Shown: positions 49,901-61,304, counted from the stretch's first letter. The stretch: 64,000 nucleotides of DNA from Epiperipatus broadwayi (GCA_028023455.1 JAQFVV010000029.1:10033144-10097143), one strand, 5' to 3'. The notes: a model not told the origin generated them from the sequence alone. Translations and numbers: made by a program.

Positions 49901-52900
49901 TAAATAATCTGAGAACTAGATTTTCACAAAAAAAAATTTCATTTACAGCCCCAAAAAAGATTATTTGTAATTATATTCAAAAAGTGATTATATATATGTG
50001 ATTTAATAATCACAGACTCATGTAAATACAAATGAATATAAATACAAACATGTATAAATACATTTCTAGTATTATATTTATTACCGAATATGAAAATAAA
50101 TATGCACTTGTATTTACAATATATTTTACAATGGCTATAGCTTCTAATTCCGGAGAGAACCAAGGAACAACGGATTGCAATTGCCCTAATAAGTTTCCTA
50201 CTATTTCCAGCTGTATTTGGCCTGCATGCCTCATGAGTAGGTCCAATGATATTTCTGATGGTATTATTACAGCTTGCCTTGTGCCAATGTTTGCTTCTAA
50301 CAGCTTCCAATCCTGAACATGGACTTGCCTCGCTATATCAACTGTTTAGCTTAACTGCTATTGTGTGGAGAACGAAGATTCTGTCTTTCAGCTTTGTAAA
50401 AGTAGTAGTTCTCCACAGAACATGTATGAAGAATGTGAATTCTGCCTTTCAGCTTTGACAGTAGTTCTCTGATCCTAAATTTCAAAAAGAGTGACTATTT
50501 ATTGCCGGATCCCCATCCTTAATGAAACATTCGCATTCAATGAGCATCATCGCCTATTGGCTATGCGTCATCTATCTGTATACGCATAAGTTCATGGTGA
50601 TGAATGCTTAATCCAATCTCGATAAGATAGAATCTGGACTCGTCCATTATTTGAAAGTAAGGTGAGATATGACAACTGCCAGATTGTAACTTTTTGATAC
50701 TGTTAAATAATTTGTAATTTTCATTTTCTAAAAAGTTTTAGTATTTGTTTTAACAGTGATTTTACATAAAATATTTTACAAAAAAAAAATTATAACAGAT
50801 ACCAAAAAGTAAATTAAGTTTTCAGTTGTTATGCTCTTAATTATTTAATGTAAATCTACTTTTTGTTTGTTTGTTTACATACATATATTAACATGTAATT
50901 AAAAACATTTTAAAGAAAAATGTGCATGCATAAGAACAAAAATTATGGACCAATAAATAGAAATTGAGATCTACTGTTCTGTAATCTAATTAAAAACTTT
51001 GTGAATGATTTATTGCATAAATCACCAAAGTGTGGATTCCTTAAATTATGGTACATATCAGTAAACTAACATTCAAGATTAAAATATATATTTTTTTATT
51101 AATCTGCATAGAAATTATCTGAAAATTAATTTTTAATTAAAATTTCAATTGCACTGATGTCTTCCATTTTGGCAAAACTTAAACTTACCAAGCATGTAAA
51201 TCACTGTGTTACAAGTATTATACTTTTTTTAAAAGTAACTGACATTACTCTGTAGAGAAATAAATTTATGCAACTAATTATATCCAAAATTCCAAGATAG
51301 TTATGAAGTATTAATAACCAATAACAAGATTTTTTGTAATTTATATTTGGCCGTTAATATCTATTCCTGTTCAACAAATATCAATTGAGTTTTGATATAA
51401 CAATTATTCCTATATTTTTAAATTGTGTATAATTACAAATGAAAATAAATATCCAAATTTTAATTCCTTATTTACACAAAATAAAATTTCCATTATGCAC
51501 AACACAATTTTTTTTAAAAACTAATTTATATTTTAATATATAACTTGTTATAAGTCTTTAAAAATTGGTAAACTTACAATATAAATTAAAATGAGTTATA
51601 GAGGCAATATATACATAGTCAAAATAAGAGTCATAGATCACATGACCCTATCTCTTAAGATATACATATATGTCAAAATGAAAATTTTGGCAAAAATTAT
51701 AAATGTTATCAGATTCATTATTGCTTTGTGATTGTTTATTACTGATATAATGGAGTCAATGTTTAAATTGGATTAAAAATACTGGTAGTTGTGGAGGAGG
51801 TGCTTGATGGCCGCTAGAGGCGCTGTTTCTGTGTCAGCACACAGAACTATACAGGGTCCTCACACATACTATTAACACACATATAAACTTATATTTAAAA
51901 ATATACTAACTCCATGCAAAAATATTTAAATTAACATTTTAAAACAATTGCAAGTATATTATTAAAAAAAAAAAACTTATTTACTAGATGTTTAAAATAT
52001 CTAATAGTTAATAAATTTCAGTGCAAATAAGTGTGTGCATTAACAAAATATATATATATATTGCGTGTGCAAAACAAAAAAAAAGAATAATGCTACAAAG
52101 AGACTGTCAAGTAAAAAAATAAATCAAAAGTTGATTATTGACCAGCTAGTGCTCTGAATTATAAAAAAAAAAAAATGGCACAAATATTATACATGCCTGA
52201 CAAACCAGGGGCTGCTTCAGTTAAGACATGCAGAAAAAAAAAAAGAATTGGGTCATGAGAAACTTTAAAACTCAAAATGTTTACACCAAAATCATTATAC
52301 AATAAAATTAAAAAGCCTTTGCCAATAAGATGCTTCAAAGATATAAAGCAACACCAAATACAACACAGCTATAATAATTAAGGTTAAATTTTTTCTTTTC
52401 TTTAAAAACTTCAGTAACTCAAATTACTTTAAAAATCTGATTTTAGAATACTGATTATTTATGTAAAAATATTTACAAAAAAAGGAGAAAAGAGAGATTA
52501 ATCATTTCCTTAAAATTGCAATAAATTTACAGCTGCTAAATCACCAGCCAAATATTATTTAACAGCTGATAAAACAATTTTGGAGAAAAATAGCATTTCA
52601 TTTTTGCAAACAGATAACTTTTAAAATTTTCAATTTGATATATTCATAGCAATTCAAGTACAGCATTAGTTTAATAACAATTATTTCAAAGCTTAGTCGA
52701 TTCTTTTCAATTTTAGTACTAATTAATCATGTAGTTTATCATAAAGGAGTAATCTTCAATGCAATGAATTAATGTTATAACAAAACATCTTGCTTACATC
52801 TTTTAAATTCAATCCATGAATCCATATTTCACAATTTACATTATATATTTACATCCAGATATGATTATTAATTTTGGATAAGTTTTTTAATGTGATTAAT

Positions 52901-55900
52901 GTATATATTTTTATTAGTTTTTTCATCATTCATTTTTAATATATTATACTTGTTTTGGTCAAAAAAAAAAAAAAACAATGAGTGAATCATTTTATCTTCA
53001 AACTATAAAAAAAAAATATTATGTCAATATATAACTAATTAACAAAAAAATACAGTCTTAATTTTCTGAAGCAATTATAGTCTCAAAAAGACATCTCCAG
53101 ATCTATTTCTTCTTTTTTTTTTTTTTTGTATAACTGATATTAAGATAATCTAAATAGATTACTAGAAAATCTTTAAAAAGGATATATGTACTGCAGAAAA
53201 TTAAAAAAATTTTTTTAGATAAACTCAGGGAATATATTATATATCATGGAATACATTCATGGTTTTTAGAGCAGGTAATGTAGTTTTTAAATGAAAGCTA
53301 TATATACATATTTTAGCAAGACAATAGAAATGTTAAATTAGATTATCCAATAGACCTCTACTTGATATAGCATAACACTAAATATATATATGAATGAAAG
53401 TGGGTAGTCAAACTAAAAGGATAGAGTAGTAATTTTAAATAAGAATTTTTCAGAATAAATTTCATAAAGGCAGCAAAGATTCTAGAATAAATAAAATCCA
53501 ATCCATAAGTAAGCAGTAGGTCTTCAATGATAACATATGTTTTTAAAAATATTATATATATATATATAATCTATAAAGATAGTAGTGGCTAATAACTTTT
53601 AACATCTAATATAACCTGCATAATGAAAAAATTTTAATTATTGCGTGGATTTTCTCTATTATATGTTTATTCATTTGATGACTCATCTTGACTTTAGTCA
53701 AATGAAGCAGAATCATCAAAGAGTTCAAGACTATCATGTAAAAAAAATATGGTATCATCTTACTTGTGCCAAGATGCCAAAAAAGGATTTACCAATTTTT
53801 TTTTCTTTCTTGCAAATGATTCGGCATATTGAATACTATATGTATATGACAGATAGTTTGAAAAACAATATCATCTACAAAGTAAATTAAAAATAGTCTA
53901 CTTTGTAAAGATGCAGAAGATAAGCCTTTAGTAAGTAGCTGTTAAGCATTCATTAAGGTAATTTACACTTATGATGATTCTGAGATTTGCTGAATATCAC
54001 AAGGAAGAATTCTGTATCCTCTTAACGCAACATGACCAAGCAATTATTTAAAAATGCAAATTTATTTCACTTCTAGCCAGTGTAATCTGACTAACAATAA
54101 ATTTTACATACTTTTTTTTCTTTTTTGCAATTAATTAGAAGGATAGTTTCTTAGTTGATATGGCCATGTAGTATATCACTGATGATTCTTGAGTTATGCC
54201 TCATATGTACAAGGAGAAGATAATAGTGCTACTGATCAAATGATTTTTAATAGCAATTACGTAATGAGAAATTAGTGGATTCTGTTTAATTCAACTAAAT
54301 GATTCCAATTACTTGGATTAAATGCTAAAGTTTAAATAAAAGTCAATTCAGATTACTATATAACAAAAAAATTTCAAATTACTTGTCTGCGATCTAGTTT
54401 CTATCTTACATACCATGATGCAAAGCAGAAGCCAAGATTAATTGAACTTCAATAAGTTATATTTGGTTAAATCAATTTCTTTAGCGTATCTTTTTCCAAA
54501 CACTAATGCTAAAACATAATCAATCAATTAAACAAGGCAAAACTCTCTCCATACAGTAGTGCCACCCTGTGCCAATCAGAGTAATCAATGGATGCCAGAA
54601 GGCTTGTGCATAAAATCCCTATCTAGTGTCTACTCATCCAATATCCCCAGACTAGTTTCTGTTTAATAACAATTATGTGCTAGTATGAGATAGTGATCAT
54701 GTGATAATCAATCAATCTTATCTGAAAATAGCTGTAATAATAATATTGCAGAGTCTAGTATTTTTATACATAATTGACGAAATAAGAGTTGATAATAATT
54801 AAAACATGATCTTTTAGCTTTTTAATTTAAATAAAAAAATATATTCTTTCCTTGATTTATTAAGTTTTAGCAAAACTGCTCATTTAGATTCAATATCAAA
54901 ACTGTGAGAAGTATCAAATGTATTAATGACTCACATCAACAACAACAACAACAAAAAAAAAAAACAGACAAGAAACTACCTTGATCATTAAGTACAGATA
55001 ATAAAACATCTGCACAAACAATTTTTAATATTACAAAGTTTACCAATGTACAAATTATATTGATTGGAAAAAAAATTACAGCAATGCTTTGGTCATACTA
55101 GATTAAACAACTAGAATTATTTGAGATATTAAGCATGATTCAGCATCATCACAGTTGAAGTTCACATTGAAATGTGTTTTTGGAATTTTGTTTATGGAGA
55201 GAAAAAGTTCTAAAAGTGGACTACAGTTAAGTAATTTAAGATTTAATTCATAATTAGATAAGATTAGATTATATATTTCTTCTGATTACATAATAGTATG
55301 GTGTTACAAATTTTGTTTTAACTTGACGAATGCATTTACAGATAGAAAACATTATAATAGTTGTATTTGCCACATATATCTGCATGCACAGAAATAAAAG
55401 ATTGATTAATGATACATCATTAGTATAAGAAAAAAAAAACATAAAAAATATATATAAATGTAACATTATTCGAGTCCAATCAATTTAAGTTTGTAGATAT
55501 GAGCCTAAAAAATATTTGATAAATGATAACAATGTCTTTCCAAAATTGGTAAGATCAAAACTCTAATTTTTACTAGTTAACATAAGATGATAAAAAAAAT
55601 ATGTCAGAATAATAAAAGAAATATTTATTTAATTTTGATATCAATTGTGTGTAATTCTATAGTGGCAATCTAATATTTAACAATAACGCTACTATTTTCA
55701 CTGGGCAAAAATTTTGTTTGAATAATAAAATGTACTCACTGCATAATTTGTTTGGTAATATTTTCTGAAAGATCTTAGACACAATCAGTATACATATACT
55801 CTATCTTATTGTTTGATAAAATATATAATTTATTTTTTCCAAGAATACAATTAATATTACTAACTGTAATATATAGTACAATCATTATTTTGGAATGTTA

Positions 55901-58110
55901 AACTTCATATAAACCTAAACATTCTTAATTTTGTCATTATCAAAAATTGATAAATTTCACTTCCAAGTTATTGCAGTGTCTACCAAAGTATCTAAATAAA
56001 TATTTGTTTATTTTAAAACTTTTACAATCTGGGTTTCAATTCATTAATGCAATGTTATGAAGTTGAATATTTACCTTGATTTATATTGTTGAATGTGAAA
56101 CTGGGTGAAAGAATTCTACGAGATATTTTGTTCAACCAAGTTTTGCTATCCATAAGATTAGTTAGATGGACTTTGCATTATAAACGGAGAATTTTCTTCA
56201 TAAATATTTGCTCATACATAAAAGCTGATAGATGCACAATACATTCACTCAGTATTGTTGGAATTTACCAGCACTATGCTGTAGTGCAATATGACATACA
56301 ACGAGCAACTGAATCATAGTGACTCATGACCAAAGAATTATGATATTGAAAATCCTTATTATAGTTATGTTATGAATTTTTTATTAACAGTAATTACATT
56401 TCCTATTTTTAATACCTTTGTTTTATTTATTAATATTAAGTAAAAATGATTGGACCCGATTCTTTGAATTCAGAAAATATATTCTTATTTCTCATGTCTA
56501 TCATTATGGTATTGTCTAAATTAATATGAATACACAAAAATAGTGTGCATCAATTTTATTACAAATAAGCATGATGTCTGATATGATTATAACTATTTAA
56601 TTGTCCACTCGATCGATATGTTCAAAAATACTTATGCTGTTTGCAGCAGATTTTAATTAAAAACTCTTTTCCGAAGATCACTGACAGAATTTTACCAGGG
56701 GTTTTTTTTTTATGTAAAATGCAATTCATTTTGAAATATCTTTAAAAATTTGATTTTAAAATTATTTAAGAATTAATTAAAGACTTTTTTTAGCATTATA
56801 AAAACAATGATTTTCAAAATTAGTTGTCACTTGATGCATAATAGCATGATTACTGAGCTTTCAAAGTCCAATAGAATATCAAAAAATTATTAATTGCATC
56901 ATTTATTGGTTTATAGACTTTCTGGGTATGAATTAGAGAGACTGATTAAGCCATGCTTTAATTTATTTCTCATTTATTTATCGTCGTCCCCATCCCTGTC
57001 CCCTCCAAAAAAAAACAATCTGAAAAAAATAATTTTTTTCTTTGTTGTTAAATGTATTAATATTTAGTTTGCATATGAAAATGTTCATGTAGATTTAAAA
57101 AATCCAGTGTGAATTGAGACAATTTTTTTGTTATTGTTTTAGAAACATTTACTTGTTTTTCGAAAGTTCATTAGTCTTTTTTCTTCAAATAGTTTTTACA
57201 ATTTAATTTTTATAACATTAGATCAATTATAGCTGCAAAATCATAACAATACTATGTTTTGTAGGATAATAGCAGAGCCTTATTATTTATAAATTTCTTA
57301 TTTAAAAAGATAAATTTAGACTTTTTTTCATAAATTTCAAACTCCATAAAATAGGCATTGCTGCTTTCAGCGTACTGATATTTTGAAGTACATAGTAGCA
57401 AAATATACATAGATAAAAATTCAAATTGCATACATTAAATTTAGACTAAAACAACATATAAATATACCGTAAAATTAGAATTGCCAGGTTGAATCTTCAG
57501 CTCAGCTAAAACCCAAATACCATTAGTTAACTTTAAAGATTGATATAACATATCCTGACCTTCTACATTTCTCTTGGCTATTGTAAAAACGTTATTCTGC
57601 TGGAGTGTTTGAGACACTGCATCTTTAACAAAAAACAAATAAAATAATAATAATAAAACAACTCACAATTTATTAAGCTTACATTCAATGTACATTAAAC
57701 AGATGATTTAATTTCACAATTCTGAACAACAGAAACTAGATGCCTGATCAATTTCCAATTAATTAATTGGAATAATACAGCTAAAGTACAACATGTCTGA
57801 TGTTGTTTTTGTTTTTGTTTTTTCAAGAAAACACTATTTTACATTTATACAATATATCTTTCATGCACCCTTTATACTATTCAAGTAAATAGGGAAAGTT
57901 TAAAAATAATAAAAATGGAAATGAAAAAACTCATTTACCAGCAGATAGATTAACATTTTGGATAGTATACTGCACTTCATTCTGAGTAGGAATATCCTTC
58001 CAAGTTGCCAAAAAAACTCTTTTATCCATCTGTCCATCTTCTGTGAAAAACACATTCATTGGAACAATACAGCTGAAGTAAAATACATCTACATTATTTT
58101 TAACTGCAAC
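35874..58110 (-). CDS. AP-1/AP-2 clathrin adaptor beta subunit, 3' part (three exons)
   Basis: Large beta subunit of the heterotetrameric clathrin adaptors AP-1 (trans-Golgi and endosomes) and AP-2 (plasma membrane). The visible part is the C-terminal ear, which binds clathrin and accessory proteins. Exons 58110-57939, 57622-57468 and 35948-35874 join in frame with consensus borders and phases 1 and 0, giving about 133 residues. Hallmarks are VDVFYFSCIVPMNVFF, KRVFLATWKDIP, TIAKRNVEGQDMLYQSLKL, TNGIWVLAELKIQPGN and the end VYQAYDAILHN. These match the beta-1/beta-2 adaptin ear closely. Many invertebrates use one beta for both complexes, so I do not choose between AP-1 and AP-2. The trunk, hinge and first half of the ear lie beyond 58110 and were not found up to 64000. 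Frames are intact. Confidence 0.93.
36271..36616. repeat. LTR-like or TIR-bounded segment containing a polypurine satellite
   Basis: Bounded by TTGTAACC (36273) and GGTTACAA (36606) as inverted ends, as in many gypsy-type LTRs. The interior (36285-36555) is almost pure purine on the + strand, built of degenerate GATGAA and AGATAGGATGA words, and includes a run of G near 36295. A solo LTR with an expanded microsatellite is possible, as is a simple purine satellite with chance ends. Confidence 0.4.
36617..42200. other. Adaptor gene intron: AT-rich, mostly featureless
   Basis: One open frame at 38531-38836 (+, 101 codons) has mixed composition (MLYRAEQLQKNVVASKIPNF...) and may be a retroelement scrap of unknown type. 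A short tandem duplication of ACAGGAATGACCTTAAAC lies at about 41280-41318. I found no exon. Confidence 0.45.
38531..38836 (+). CDS. Unidentified open frame, 101 codons, antisense in the adaptor intron
   Basis: An open frame starting MLYRAEQLQKN and ending with TEKQYKRMEDLVFSIKHTHN. Its amino-acid mix is richer than the AT-driven frames nearby, which suggests former coding sequence, most likely from a mobile element. No motif allows a family call. Confidence 0.25.
   Translation: MLYRAEQLQKNVVASKIPNFKAENRMPGPCLSTSGTEKAHQESMILSHGISILQKNVITITRNTNIWDTITLNGNKHYHLTEKQYKRMEDLVFSIKHTHNN
42307..42361 (-). CDS. Exon-like frame of unknown identity, in the adaptor intron
   Basis: On the minus strand, CACTTCAAG (possible acceptor) precedes a frame reading QAVVTVTSKVLPWLPPLEER and a donor (GAAAG then GTACTG). 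The frame is open upstream as well. Composition is protein-like and the local GC is raised. It could be an exon of a nested gene or a decayed fragment. Confidence 0.22.
42720..44210 (+). pseudogene. hAT-type transposase relic
   Basis: The frame is broken many times. The longest clean piece (43635-43844) reads MQRINLFSMEAHKSANTKMN and ends CNHLDTRFPEMI, like the helical region of hAT transposases and their domesticated zinc-finger relatives. About 230 bp later (near 44068-44205) comes STTCEHGFHLLNVIKSKSHK with YLNNLIKIK, matching the C-terminal hAT dimerisation segment (family pattern S-T-A-x-x-E-R-x-F-S followed by I-K...R). An AAT microsatellite (43946-43979) interrupts it. Terminal repeats were not found. 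Not functional. Confidence 0.65.
43946..43979. repeat. AAT/ATA microsatellite
   Basis: About eleven perfect trinucleotide units within the hAT relic. Confidence 0.95.
44211..44607. other. AT-rich sequence, nothing recognised
   Basis: Intron sequence between the hAT relic and the next foldback element. Confidence 0.4.
44608..44972. mobile_element. Foldback element with TCACACGAT end and AAACAGGCAAAAC arm
   Basis: The left arm starts TCACACGATC (44608) and includes TTAAAACAGGCAAAACTC, GCCAGAAGACTTGTGCATAA and ATATCCCCAGACTAGTTTCT. The right arm is the inverse, ending CATTGCCTGTTTTAAC at about 44972. The outermost 40 bp of the right arm are missing compared with the full copy at 60956-61304. 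There is no coding content. Confidence 0.8.
44973..47023. other. Adaptor gene intron, AT-rich
   Basis: Contains a poly(G) run near 45922-45932. A GATCACACGAC motif at about 46139 resembles the foldback end motif but has no arm. Open frames such as 45609-45839 are AT-driven. Confidence 0.45.
47024..47400. mobile_element. Foldback element, about 375 bp, related to 6340-6708
   Basis: The arms are inverse copies from GTCAAAATGCAA (47024) and TTGCATTTTAAC (47400) inward, including GCTAAGCATTTTTGGGAA against CCCGAAAGCGCTTAGCAT, and AATTTATGCAATTTACACCG against GGTATAAATTGCATAAATT. The centre is near 47210. The core GAAAGCGCTTAGC followed by a GCTTCA block is shared with the right arm of the 6340-6708 element, although the ends differ. 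Confidence 0.75.
47401..48044. other. Adaptor gene intron, AT-rich, nothing recognised
   Basis: No repeat or exon could be supported here. Confidence 0.4.
48045..48760 (+). mobile_element. Mariner-like DNA transposon relic, internally deleted
   Basis: Inverted ends GAGGGGGGACCCAAAAATAA with CCAGAAT (from 48047) and the inverse CTGGTTATTTTTAGGTCCCT (to about 48752) are typical in form of mariner termini. TA dinucleotides adjoin both ends (near 48042 and 48758). The interior is only about 650 bp, too short for a full mariner transposase (about 340 codons). Around 48585-48640 a frame-shifted LKCIKYF and DYFEK-like piece may be the transposase C-terminus. Confidence 0.65.
48761..50129. other. 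Adaptor gene intron, AT-rich, nothing recognised
   Basis: Open frames on both strands near 49194-49446 have AT-driven composition. No feature supported. Confidence 0.4.
50130..50345 (-). CDS. Exon-like frame of unknown identity with protein-like composition
   Basis: On the minus strand the frame is open from 50345 and reads TVDIARQVHVQDWKLLEANI, then GTRQAVIIPSEISLDLLMRH, AGQIQLEIVGNLLGQLQSVV and PWFSPELEAIAI. A possible donor (CATT then GTAAAA at 50129) ends it. The frame could start after an AG acceptor near 50334-50345. GC is clearly higher than in the flanks. It lies on the same strand as the adaptor gene, within its last intron. The end LQSVVPWFSPELE loosely resembles LQAVVTV...PWLPPLEER at 42.3 kb. 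I do not recognise the family. Confidence 0.35.
50346..54527. other. Adaptor gene intron, mostly AT-rich
   Basis: Notable bits are two diverged copies of a block resembling AAGCTGAAAGRCAGAAT (minus strand, about 50375-50455) and a GC-rich scrap at 51785-51870 containing GATGGCCGCTAGAGGCGC. Numerous A and AT runs are present. The frame at 53645-53890 (+, 81 codons) is not assignable. No exon of the adaptor gene was seen. Confidence 0.45.
50551..50572 (-). promoter_or_regulatory. Promoter-like cluster (CCAAT box beside a CRE-like site)
   Basis: On the minus strand GATGACGCATAGCCAATAGG places a CRE-like TGACGCA 3 bp from a CCAAT box. It is about 200 bp upstream of the exon-like frame at 50130-50345, in the right orientation to be its promoter. 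No TATA box or initiator was assigned. This is motif matching only. Confidence 0.25.
54528..54704. mobile_element. Internally deleted foldback copy (44608/60956 family)
   Basis: The left arm is present from AAGGCAAAACTCTC through GCCAGAAGGCTTGTGCATAA to ATATCCCCAGACTAGTTTCT. It then joins directly to the outer right end (TAACAATTATGTGCTAG ... GATCATGTGA at 54704), followed by TA. The centre and most of the right arm are missing. Confidence 0.75.
54705..57467. other. Adaptor gene intron, AT-rich
   Basis: Contains a CAA-repeat and poly(A) tract at about 54930-54965. A frame at 56086-56319 (+, 77 codons) is not assignable. No exon was found. Confidence 0.45.
57468..57622 (-). CDS. Adaptor beta penultimate exon
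   Basis: 155 nt between TGTTAAAG and GTATAT. It completes an aspartate codon from the previous exon, then reads AVSQTLQQNNVFTIAKRNVE followed by GQDMLYQSLKL, and ends at threonine (phase 0). Confidence 0.94.
57767..57812 (-). pseudogene. Fossil duplicate of part of an adaptor beta exon
   Basis: Within the 316-bp intron between the two upstream adaptor exons, the + strand reads ATTGGAATAATACAGCTAAA. The true exon at about 58059-58083 reads ATTGGAACAATACAGCTGAA, and similarity continues more weakly for another 20 bp. Read on the minus strand the relic gives SDMLYFSCIIPIN beside the exon's VDVFYFSCIVPMN. No acceptor site or continuation of the exon is recognisable, so it is a decayed partial exon duplication. 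Confidence 0.6.
57939..58110 (-). CDS. Adaptor beta antepenultimate exon
   Basis: 172 nt between TTTTTTCCAG and GTAAAT. It begins VAVKNNVDVFYFSCIVPMNV and ends ...QNVNLSA plus one base (phase 1). Confidence 0.94.
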
Positions 58111-60955
58111 CTGGAAAAAATAATTTATAGAGCTGATCATTACAGATTTTAAACATTTATATATAATAAAAATAATTTATTTCACAAACTACTATTTACA
58201 TATAAAAACAGAGAGCTTATAAGAAAAAAATCAATCTAACAAAATAAATAATCTATTTGTAATTTATCTTTGGTTTTAATAATATTGTAATTTTGGGGGG
58301 GAAAAGTTTACAATTTATTATTAGAAACTTTTTATTCTTTTAAGATCTCTTGCTGACAAATATTCAACTTTCTTTTAAAGACAGAAATTTTTTTGAGAAT
58401 TTAAATAATGTTCAGTATTCATATTAAACAGGTTCTAATTATCATTTTTGTATTCTTCCACAAAATTTACTTATTCTTCATTAATACCTTCTTTTCTTTA
58501 TTATTTTTTTTACATATTCATTCTATTTATTTTATTTTTCAAAAACCTATATAAATTATTTTCTTTTTTTCCACTACTGCAACATATAAAGCTTAAAATA
58601 AAACATTTATGAGTACATTTCTTAATAATAATTCCATTAGTCATTAAATAATTATTTTTCCATAATAATTACAATATACAGTCAAATTGCTTTTTCATTA
58701 TCTCCAATATAAATTATTCTATTTGCTAAACTTGTTTTCTGACTTCTTATCCAAATATTTATTATTAGATTTAAATTTTTATCTTCTTCACATACTTTGA
58801 CAACTAATTTTATTTGGATCTATTTTCACTCCAATCTTAATACAAATTTCATAAATCCTGTTAACTATTTTGTGGGGTTTGTTTTCATTATATATTATAA
58901 TATCAGCCAATATGAAGCCTTTTCTAATACTAATTTCATTTTTTCAGAATAATTCATATAGCTTTTCATCTAAACAAACACATACCCAAAAAATATTCTT
59001 GAACATTTATTTCTGTTTATCACTTCTGTAAAAAGACTATTTAATCTTAAAAATATATATTCCTGTTAAAAATTCCATAATGCAAAACAACCCATTTTAC
59101 GTGATCACATCCTTTTCTAAGGTTAACAAAATAAGCAATCTCTTTCTAAATATATATCAACAATAGTTTTCATAATTTCAAATGTATTTATTTTCTTCTA
59201 TCTCGTCTTCAAAGTTTCTCACATATAAACATATCCATTCTATTATAAATCAGTCACATTAGGTTCATGACAACTTAAATTTATTGTTTGGAAATTCTCA
59301 CTTTATGCTGTGGTAAGTCTTATTTGCAATGGAATAAACTACTGAAAAAAAACTAGTTTGTTGTTCCCTTGTGATGTGATCTCATCATAAACATCAGCTG
59401 AACTGTTTTACTCAATAGGTTTTTAAATTTCTAAGTGAAATTTCAACAATTTTCTTTATCAAACATAATTTTATCTATATCGATTTCTAATTACAGCCTT
59501 TATTGTACAATCTATTTTGCCATTATTTTCTTCTTTTGGTTTTGTAGCTGACATGGGTATCACAATCACATATTTTCTTTATTAATCTTATAACAGTATT
59601 TTTCCTTTTTTTCATTTACTGTTGAAAAAAATATCTTTTTTAAATCCAACACACATTATATATATACATTAGGAAATTTTTTTTTAAAAAAATGTTAGTT
59701 TGCATACTCAAACAAAAATCTGTTATTATATATTTTTATAAATGCATATATCTTCAGAAATAATAAAGTTATAAAATAATAAATATTTATATAGAGTTAC
59801 AATAAAAATCTATTTATGAAATACATTTAATAAAGGTAAAAGTGTAAAATTGCATGATTCACATCTAAATAAAATTTTATTTAAGAACACTTATAAATAC
59901 TTAACATTACTTACCTTTTCAGCATCAGTAATATATTAGTTAAGCTGAAAATGATGTAAATCATAGCTACAAAATTATTGTTTTCCCTCCTAAATTCATC
60001 TTTTCTAATGTGCAAATAATTTTATACAAATATTCCCATGAGCTTCAATTAATTGTAATACGTATCCAAAACAACTAGAAAGACATTCTATAGGCGAGAG
60101 CCCCCCCCCCCCCAAGGTAATTTTAAAATCTCTAGGAAAGATTTTTTCTTTTAATTTTTAGAGAATATATATAAATACCTATCACTCATATAAATTACTT
60201 TCTTCTCATCTTTTTGTGAATTTATTTGTTTCCAATCAAATTGCTTTTTATTCTAAACCAGGGACTCCCAACCTATTTCCCAGGTTGATCTTTTACAAAA
60301 AAAAAAAAATTTTTTTTTCATCAATCCCAATTATAATATAAATACTAGTTATAATACTCTCCCCCAAATAATTTTTGAATGCTTATTCTAATTAAAACAT
60401 GCCTTAATTTTCAAGTAATAATTTTTTTTTTTTAGCAATACATAACAAAAATAGTAAATATAAATTATAAATGCAAATATAAATTCATAATAAAACTTAT
60501 TTTTAATAAGACAAATGAAACCAATGAGTTGCAGTAATATTTATGGTATAATTTGAAATTATTTCAGTACAATAACCTACCACATTCTGACATATTTAAT
60601 CTATTAATATTTTTTTTTTACACAATTATTAATGTTATTGAACCTAGTTTCAACTACATATGATTTAGGAAAATTTAAAAAAAAAAAAATGGTGCTGTGA
60701 TATTTCTTATCATGAGAAATTTTTACAAATACTTTTACTGTTCCAAAATTTAGCAAATCTCTTTACAAATAAAATTTGACTCAAAATCTTCCTTTATTTT
60801 AATTAATTCTTCTTCAAAAACAAAATCTATTTTGGGTATATCATACTCACATGGTTGTATGATTCATGATAGCACATTTAAATTATTGAGAGCTTTGAAA
60901 GTGAAAAATGAATTTTTCTTTTAATATTTTTAAATGACTCATGTATAATAATATA
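58111..60955. other. Upstream intron of the adaptor gene, AT-rich
   Basis: No upstream exon could be found by looking for the conserved NSFG- and LPLNT-type segments that precede VAVKNN in this family. It holds a run of C at about 60102-60114 and a hAT-end-like scrap at 60259. Confidence 0.45.
60259..60296 (+). repeat. hAT-type terminal motif scrap
   Basis: CCAGGGACTCCCAACCTATT followed by TCCCAGGTTGATCTTTT and a long A run resembles the CAGGGGT-CCCAACC ends of hAT elements. No matching opposite end was found. Confidence 0.35.
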
Positions 60956-61304
60956 TCACATGACCACCTTCTCTTATGCTTGTGTATAATTGTTGTTAAA
61001 ACAGGCAAAACTCATTATATATATTTCCACACACAGCAAGCTAAAATAATCAATGGATGCCAGAAGGCTTGTGCATAAAATCTAGATGCAGTGCTCTCAG
61101 ATCCAAGGCTCCTCACTGATGTAGGCCATAACCCAGAAACTAGTCTGGGGATATTAGATGAGAAGGCACTAGATGGGGATTTTATGCACAAGCCTTCTGG
61201 CATCCATTGATTACTCTAGCTTGCTGTGTGTGGCAATATATATTGTGAGTTTTGCCTGTTTTAACAACAGTTATACACAAGCATAAGAAGAGACGGTCAT
61301 GTGA
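60956..61304. mobile_element. Full-length foldback element with TCACATGACC ends
   Basis: The arms run from TCACATGACC (60956) and GGTCATGTGA (61304) inward. They share TTATGCTTGTGTATAA, TTAAAACAGGCAAAACTCA, GCCAGAAGGCTTGTGCATAA and their inverses. TA precedes the left end. It is the best-preserved member of the family at 44608, 54528 and 61533. A 62-codon frame on the minus strand across it is a by-product of the palindrome. Confidence 0.85.

Noticed and set aside
61015-61203. 62-codon open frame on the minus strand
   Set aside because: It runs through both arms of a palindromic element and recurs only with it.
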